Source of the DNA: Sipunculus nudus
Taxonomy: Eukaryota; Annelida; Sipuncula; Golfingiida; Sipunculidae
DNA length: 64,000 nucleotides
NCBI GenBank assembly: GCA_026874595.1
Contig: CM049308.1
Span: forward strand, 21,117,867 to 21,181,866
Reading direction: 5' to 3'
Shown: positions 57,781 to 64,000 of the stretch, in pieces
How the letters are laid out: every line of letters starts with the position of its first letter
Position numbering within the stretch: the first letter of the stretch is position 1
Translations under genes and position numbers: made by a program
The notes under the pieces: model-generated
Told to the model about the DNA's origin: nothing
Database searches by the model: none
What the model saw: only the letters and a program-made list of their open reading frames with translations

Positions 57781-59670
57781 TTCAAAGTATAACTGATGTA
57801 TTAAAATGACATTTGGTTTAAATATCTATTTCTATGACTAGATCGAATTTCAGATAATATATGGAAAGTATTAAAATCACATATGTTATTATATATATAA
57901 TTATATATAAATACTTAATCATATTTAAAATAATTATAATGTTTTAGAAAAAAAGTTATTTTGTGAATTCTAAGCAAGGTTTAGATATAAATTTTAAGTA
58001 AATAGATCTAAAGTCTTTAATTATATTGATTAATAGATTTCATTTGCAATATTATAATATTTTTCTCTGAAATGTGGGGATGGGGGGATGATTACATTGA
58101 CCATCCCCCCCCCCCCCCCCTTGCCAAAAAGTGGGGGGGTATATATACCCCCCATCCCCCCCCCCCCCTATATTGACGCCCCTGAGCAAAATATACATGT
58201 TTGAAATGTACATGTGCAACATTCCATCTTCTAGGGCAAGGCTGAAATGTGCAAAGGTCTCTGGCATGACGTCATAAGTGCAAGTGCTTTGAAACAGCAT
58301 ATTACACACAAGCCAATACAAGCAGCTGATAAAATGCACTCACTGACAAGTGACAAAGTATAACATTGACTGCCATTTTCAATTTACTGTAACACCCAAG
58401 GAAATTTCTTTTCATAATTCATATTGAGGTTTGCAAATAAATGAAAAAAAGATTAAATACCTTGCAAGTCTCACTAAATTTGACCACCAAAACATCACTA
58501 TCGCTTAAAATATTGTCATTTCTGTCAAAAATTATCCACTGAACATGGGACCCATCAAATAGGAGAGAAACCTGCTTGTTTCTGCAACGGATCTAGCATG
58601 CGTACATACAGAATGAATAAAAATTCATGGACAGCAGATGGAAATGAATAACATTTAAGGTTATCCTTTCAATGTTTGTACTGAAGTACGTGCTACCATC
58701 CAGGGTTGAAGTGACTATGAATGCCTCATGTGCATATACAAATCTGTTTGGTTCATGTAAATATAAATACAATAAAAGCTAATTGTGGACTCCCATCCAC
58801 CATCTTGCCTATTTGCCCCACACAGCCAAAAATGCAATGACATTTTTCAGCTTCATTTTAATAAAAGTGTTTACCATAAGTAACAGATTAAAGTCTATCT
58901 CCAGACATGCATATCAGACAGGCAACAAACTGTTGTAGGGCTTGCACAATATCAAGGTTGTCAAATATCTGCCATTGCCATTTCTGTTATTTGTCATAAT
59001 GGTATAGAGACATGGAATCAAAGAGGAGAAAACAGATGGGGTTACGCTTTGATGACGAGTGAAACCCTTTGGGCTCCAAATGAAACTAACCAATCATCAC
59101 CAATGGTGATGTCATTTAACCTTTTCCTCTGGTGAATTATTTGCAATAAAGGCACGCACATTTCCTTAAAAATAGGTTAGAAGTTTTTTACCAATCAAGC
59201 TCTGCAGTAAATCTAAAAGTATTATATGTCCCTGTCTTCAATTACATAGGTCCAAAAGAAACAAGGTGTTCCCCGGGTAACATGACATTACCTGTCGTAC
59301 AAACTTGCCTTCAGACCCCTGAGCCTTTATCTGAAAGATTGTTTTTTCTAACAAAATACTTTTCCCCCGAAACTTTCAGAAAATGGTGTTCTACTATAGT
59401 TATAATATCTGGTGCAATGGACTCTCCATGGTGTATATGTTGGCATGCAGTAGTTATCATGTTCCAGGGTGGCAGAAGGAAGAACTATATCATATGGATA
59501 CATGTCTTTCAGTATATGTGCATTATACAGGGCTGAACTTCAGGGGGCTAAAACAGCAATTGACCTATCCACCAGAGCCCAAATGCTCCGCCCTTTTAAC
59601 CTAATTATTACAATCAGCCCCCTACACAGAAAGTCTTCCATGCCCATGATAGCGAGAGCTTCTTACAATA
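57780..59670. other. No gene seen
   Basis: AT-rich. Poly-C/G tracts at about 58090-58170 end in TTGACGCCCCTGAG, which resembles one end of a D-type element. No other structure was recognised. Confidence 0.45.
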
Positions 59671-59676
59671 TAATAA

Positions 59677-59724
59677 TGACGTCACGAAGGTCGATGACGC
59701 ATGACGTCATATTGACTGACGTCA
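59677..59724. promoter_or_regulatory. Cluster of three perfect CRE palindromes
   Basis: TGACGTCA occurs at 59677-59684, 59702-59709 and 59717-59724, with an extra half-site TGACG at about 59695. TGACGTCA binds CREB/ATF factors. Three copies in 48 bases is far above chance, but TGACGTCA also occurs in some transposons in this window. Confidence 0.4.
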
Positions 59725-59813
59725 TCAAGTGGTATCACTGTCCTCATATCGCAGTCATTGTGAAATGTTTTGCAATATTTTGGATTATTTGTCTCATACA
59801 ATTTACATGCCAG
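59694..59813 (+). CDS. Candidate first exon, very uncertain
   Basis: The frame from the ATG at 59694 includes a hydrophobic stretch (IAVIVKCFAIFWIICLI) and ends at a strong donor, CAG|GTAAGA, in phase 0. The nearest strong acceptor in phase is at 61344. Together they would make a small membrane or secreted protein of about 66 residues. Nothing in it is recognised, and the intron is mostly a family A copy. Confidence 0.15.
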
Positions 59814-59874
59814 GTAAGACATTATTATTTACTCGGTAGTCAGTGGAATCGTTCCTGCAGCCTATAGCCTAGAT

Positions 59875-61053
59875 TTTTAGCTCAGCAGACTATATAGTCA
59901 TCTGAGCTATAGTCGGGGTCCATTGTCCGTCGTCCGTCCGTCCAATAAAAAATTGGTACCTTAAATTTTGCCCAACTTTGGCCACGGCACGTTTTTTTTT
60001 TTTTTTTTTCCTGTAAGTACTGTGGATTTAATTTTCACAGCATGTGCACGTAAGGATTTAATCTGTTAAAATCTGAAATTTGAAAATAAAAGCTGCAAAA
60101 TTAGGTATTAATTTTTTTTTTGGAGGCTCTTGTTGTATTCCCTTACATTGTCAAGCAGTCCACTTTGGTCACTGTAGGTCATTCAGTGCAGCTCTCTATG
60201 CTCCCTGGGCTGTTGGCATAATGTTATGCAATCCTATCACTACGGCAAGCCCTCTCTCCACTTAGTAGAGCTTGATCAGGCTGTCTGCAATTAATACCAT
60301 ACCGCAGGGAGTCTTTTTCTCCCCCCCCCCCCCCCCCCCCCACCCCATTCTGTTGACAGACCTGTACTATGAACTAGATGAATCTTAAAATTAACATTTT
60401 TTCAGCAACGAGCAGTTACAACAGACCTCTCCCCCCACCCACCCCTTCAATACACAAGACTAATAAACAAGATGAATCTCAAATTTTAATGTTAAATAAA
60501 TTCTTTTTGATGAGACTTGGACAATTTTGATTTTTTAAAGAAAAAAATTTCAGAAATTTAATCCTAATATTCAAATGTGATAAAATATTAGGATCTAATG
60601 TAAGTGCTAACTGACAAGATTTAAGAAGATATAAATACTTTGTAGCATTTCATTCATATCTCTTAAAGTTGGCGGGGCCTAGGTTTGAATAACACTGTTA
60701 ACTTAGTATTAAAATTGGGAATATTGGTCAAACTTTGTGGGATTAATTTTTAACTCACTCATGGCCATATATTTAACTTTTGAAAACTTAATTACCTTCA
60801 CACATTATTTGTTTATGAAATGTTACTTTTATATAACACTGACCGTAGGCCTATTTGTTCCCTTGGTGCATCACTTAATGGTTTAGCTCATGTCCATTAT
60901 TCTATAATTTACAGAGTTTCATTTTAGCAGGGCCATTTTCTCATAGCTTTTCTAATGATAATATACATGAAAAACCAAAAGAAATAAAATATTTTGCAGT
61001 TACTAATATTTTCCAAAATTCAGGTGAGCGATGTTACCCATGGGTCCCTTGTT
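59875..61053 (+). mobile_element. Family A dispersed repeat, copy A11
   Basis: Left hairpin TTTTAGCTCAGCAGACTATA / AGTCATCTGAGCTATAG, then TTGTCCGTCGTCCGTCCGTC. Right end CAGGTGAGCGATGTTACCC then ATGGGTCCCTTGTT. The body contains poly-T and poly-C tracts. Confidence 0.65.
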
Positions 61054-61343
61054 GCAAGTAGGGGAGTGATCAGTTATAATTGTTCACGGTCTCGTTGTAG
61101 AAATTATGGTGCAGATATCAGGGTTTGCAGCATTCTAGCAAATTTGACCATCTCATTTCTTGTTTTAGTTTTTTTTATATCTTGTTTTTCTTTTATAGGG
61201 GTGAATTCTTGATGTTACACCATACCGAATATAACGATCACGTTCCCCTGTGGCTTTATGTTTCGGAAGAAAGAGGCAGATGTCATGGGCTGTCTCAGTT
61301 AAATTGATGGTCGCCTTTCATCTGTGTTTATTTTTTTTTTCAG

Positions 61344-61424
61344 CTCTTTGGTTTTCGTGTTAACAAGAAGGCTGGATCCGGCATTAGTGACTGGTATACG
61401 TGGGTCTCCATAGACCCTATTTAG
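61344..61424 (+). CDS. Candidate terminal exon, very uncertain
   Basis: A long pyrimidine tract and CAG precede a frame of 26 codons (LFGFRVNKKAGSGISDWYTW and six more) ending in TAG. It is in phase with the donor at 59814. The acceptor signal is strong, but a 26-codon frame alone proves little. Confidence 0.15.
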   Translation, partial: LFGFRVNKKAGSGISDWYTWVSIDPI

Positions 61425-61429
61425 AATTG

Positions 61430-62380
61430 AAACAATCTAATTAATCTTTCCCATCAGGACTGTGTAGTTAATGGTCGAAATACCACATTACATTAGGATC
61501 TATAGCTGGCATGGACATATGTTACTATAATATGAGACACGGAGAACTTTAAATTTGCATGGCCTGTACGCAAAAATTATAGTGGCTTTCTGAACGGGAT
61601 CACCAGCCCGTTTTCATGTTTCTATCTGAATAGTATCATGGCTATTGAAACCCTGATGAAAATTACACGTACCGGAACTGTGTATCACTTCGATATTTTA
61701 GGAGTTAAGGAGTGTTCAACAACGTTTAGATATATTAGGGGTTTATATCTGTTCAACAGTCGTCAGAGATGGTTGCCCGTGCTGTTATCTTTACTCTTGG
61801 CAGGATAGAAAACCACAGTAGAGCAATGATCAGATATATTACTACAGGTGTGGTTAATTGGTCAGTGATCAGAACAAGCTCCAGGGAAGGATCAGTGGTC
61901 CAACATGTTGTGTATTATATTGAGAAAACGCGGAAAGGAAGAGACAGGCCTTATGAACATTTCTGCAGATAATGTAAAAGTATAAACTTGATATTAAGGC
62001 TTATCACGCCCAGTAAACCCCAGAACCCAGTAAGCATACTAAGTATTTGTTTTACTCGCCGTATCGCATGCTTTTGGCTTAACTATGCTGTATGGGCACC
62101 TTGATCAGGAAATACGTGGCTAAAAGACGATCAATATATTAAACTGCAAGTAGACAAGTTGAGACTTGTTTTAGTATTTTTGATAAAACATAAAAGTGGC
62201 TGAGGTCATATATTAGAGGCCATGTGTCTATATCGAGGCCACGGTCACAGTGGTATTCCTTAAGTTAGACCAGTTATGTCTTATCTGTCAATTGAGAAAA
62301 TATAGAAATTACCATAAAGTACAAGAATTCTAACAGGTACGTGCTTCCTTCAGAACGGCACCTGACCATTCTATTTGTTA
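61430..62380. other. No gene seen
   Basis: AT-rich; a frame at 61769-61972 has no recognisable product. Confidence 0.45.
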
Positions 62381-63376
62381 TTAGCTCAGCTCACTGAAAG
62401 ACAGCAGAGCTATAGCAATAACTCTTTGTCCGTCGTCCCACCAGCCGTGCTGCCGTCTGTCTGGTCGTCTCTTAACAAGGCAAGAATCGTAACCGTTAAA
62501 CCTAGAAACTTCTAACTGTACATCCTGGGAGTCCCATGACAAATCTCCATGGAAAACTGAAATTAGATCTCTGTTACTCATAACGTCAGAGCTATTGGGT
62601 TCAGAAATTCCCATCCCCCCCCCCCCCCTCATATTAAGAATATGATACAAAACTCAAGTATATGAACAACTATTGCATTGATCACAATGATTCTTTGCAT
62701 GCATATTGATCATGGGGTGTTTCATCACTTCCTGCAGACTGGTGGCACCACCTGGAATTTTTTCACAATTTTTACCATTTATTTCTCTATTTTTGAGATC
62801 TTCAAGGATGTGGTTGCCTGTTAACAGGGCACAAATGGTTAAAATTGGACCTAGAATCTTCTTACTTGACATCCAAGGAGGGCCATGAAAAAATCTTCAA
62901 GGAAACTTGAAATTAGGTCTCTCTTACTTATATCCTCTGACCTATGGTGATCAGAATTACCCCTACCCCCACCCCCCCCCCCACCCCGCCCACCCACCCA
63001 GAATAATTTAAAATTTACCTCAAAAGCTCAACTGTTGCATTGATCATCGTGACACTTTGCATGCATATTCATCAAGGACTGTTTCATCAGTTCCTGCAGA
63101 CTGGTGATCAACCCTAACCTTGATTTTTTTTTCAAAATTTTACGCAGTTTCAGGGCACAAATTGTAACAATTGCACCTAGAATCTTCTTACTTAACATCA
63201 AGGGAGGTCCATGAAAAATCTCCTTGGAAACCTGAAATTAGGTCTATGTTAACCATATCCTCTGAGCTATGCTTAAGCTCAATGGGGCACCACCTACAAA
63301 ATTTGGCATTGAAAAAATTCATTTTGTGAATGTTTTCCTAGTCAGCTGAGCGTCATGACTCCTGGGTCACTTGTTT
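62381..63376 (+). mobile_element. Family A dispersed repeat, copy A12
   Basis: Left end TTAGCTCAGCTCACTGAAAG then ACAGCAGAGCTATAG and TTTGTCCGTCGTCCC. Two to three internal units carry GATCACAATGATTC, TTTGCATGCATATTGATC and GGTGGCACCACC-type motifs. Right end CAGCTGAGCGTCATGACTCC then TGGGTCACTTGTTT. Overall layout equals the copy at 3640-4492. Confidence 0.65.
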
Positions 63377-63673
63377 AAGTTTCCGCATCCTCGCATTTTA
63401 TGTATAAATATACACTATTTATTGATCACTCTATTGATTGAAGGCTATATGTAAATATCTGCGCGTCGTGCGAAACAGGAATATTTAGACCAATGCCTTT
63501 ATTAAGGGACAGGGTCATGGCACCATTAAAACCATCCCGGGGCTGCATTTAGTCTGGCAGAATAATTTATAAAAAGGGGGTACATCGCAGGGTATAAAAT
63601 ACAAAACTTTATATTTTTAATCTTTGTCCCTTAATTTTCCTGAACAATGATGCCACCCTGCCATTTTACCTCG

Positions 63674-64000
63674 GTCAGTGGTCAGATAAATTGGTCCGGT
63701 AGTGGGGAAGTGGTCAGTGATCAGATACATTGGTCAAGCGATGATGAAGTGGTCGGGCCGGGTCAGATGCATAGGTCCAGTGGTGAAAAAATGGTCAGTG
63801 GTCAGATGCATTTGTCCAGCTGTGGGGAGGTGGTAATAAGTCAGATTTATTGGTCAAGCGATCGGAAAGTGGTCCGTGGTCAGACACCTAGGTCCAGTGG
63901 TGGGGAATTGGTCAGTGAACAGATATACTGGTCTTGTGGTCAGTGGTCAGATACATGTGTCCATCCGTGGGCAAATGGTCAGTGATCAGAAACATTGGTC
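63674..64000 (+). repeat. 39 bp tandem repeat in coding phase, reaching the window edge
   Basis: About eight units of 39 bp (GTCAGTGGTCAGATAAATTG, then GTCCGGTAGTGGGGAAGTG) with frequent substitutions; one unit is short. The period is 13 codons, and the frame 63647-63985 is open with VSGQIHWSSDGEV-like 13-residue repeats. The array continues past the window. It may be a minisatellite or the start of a repetitive coding region. Confidence 0.7.

Overview
This window looks like eukaryotic, animal nuclear DNA. It is AT-rich and gene-poor. It carries spliced exons with GT-AG borders, a CCAAT/TATA promoter, a tRNA-derived SINE, many nested DNA transposons and several satellite arrays. There is no bacterial-style gene packing. 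My best guess for the source is a marine bivalve mollusc. That guess rests on the overall style (heavy load of short non-autonomous transposons, GACCTTGACCTTTGACC-type dispersed repeats, poly-C tracts) and is an inference.

The one long intact coding region is on the minus strand at 44488-47571 (1027 residues, no intron seen). It has seventeen cysteine-rich modules, twelve of them a near-identical 43-residue (129 bp) tandem repeat. They run straight into a complete endonuclease/exonuclease/phosphatase (EEP) domain of the retrotransposon-endonuclease type, with its catalytic residues intact. No reverse transcriptase follows. A decayed relative with the same order (cysteine modules, then EEP) lies on the plus strand at 29725-30717. 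So the window holds one living and one dead member of an unusual Cys-module/EEP family, which is the main candidate for something undescribed.

The second gene-like object is on the plus strand at 12301-20467. Four exons with compatible-looking borders spell a secreted trypsin-like serine protease homologue, preceded by a CCAAT box and TATA box. All three catalytic positions are replaced, and exon 3 carries several frame breaks, so I call it a pseudogene or a dying pseudo-enzyme. Its last intron has absorbed about 4.5 kb of repeats. A weak two-exon candidate with three perfect CRE sites lies at 59677-61424.

Most of the rest is mobile or repetitive. Family A/B (about 0.4-3 kb) has palindromic ends: an AGCTCAG...CTGAGCT hairpin on the left and a TGACCCATGGGTCA-like palindrome on the right. 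At least twelve copies lie on both strands, including a head-to-head pair at 49647-53767. Harbinger-like elements with TTA target duplications lie at 5154-6852, 35961-36362 and 43347-44026. A pogo/Tigger-like element with TA duplication is nested in an A copy (32859-34272). A CAGGGGCGTAGCCAG-ended element with a CATGT duplication is at 8429-9676, and a Tc1-like MITE is at 41821-42049. Large tandem arrays lie at 38030-40995 (about 36 bp units, 142 bp higher order), 53868-55797 (88 bp units collapsing to 43 bp) and 63674 to the window edge (39 bp, in coding phase).

The two supported coding loci show no functional link. The common theme is repeat turnover: insertion of elements into older repeats, and tandem expansion inside both coding and non-coding DNA.
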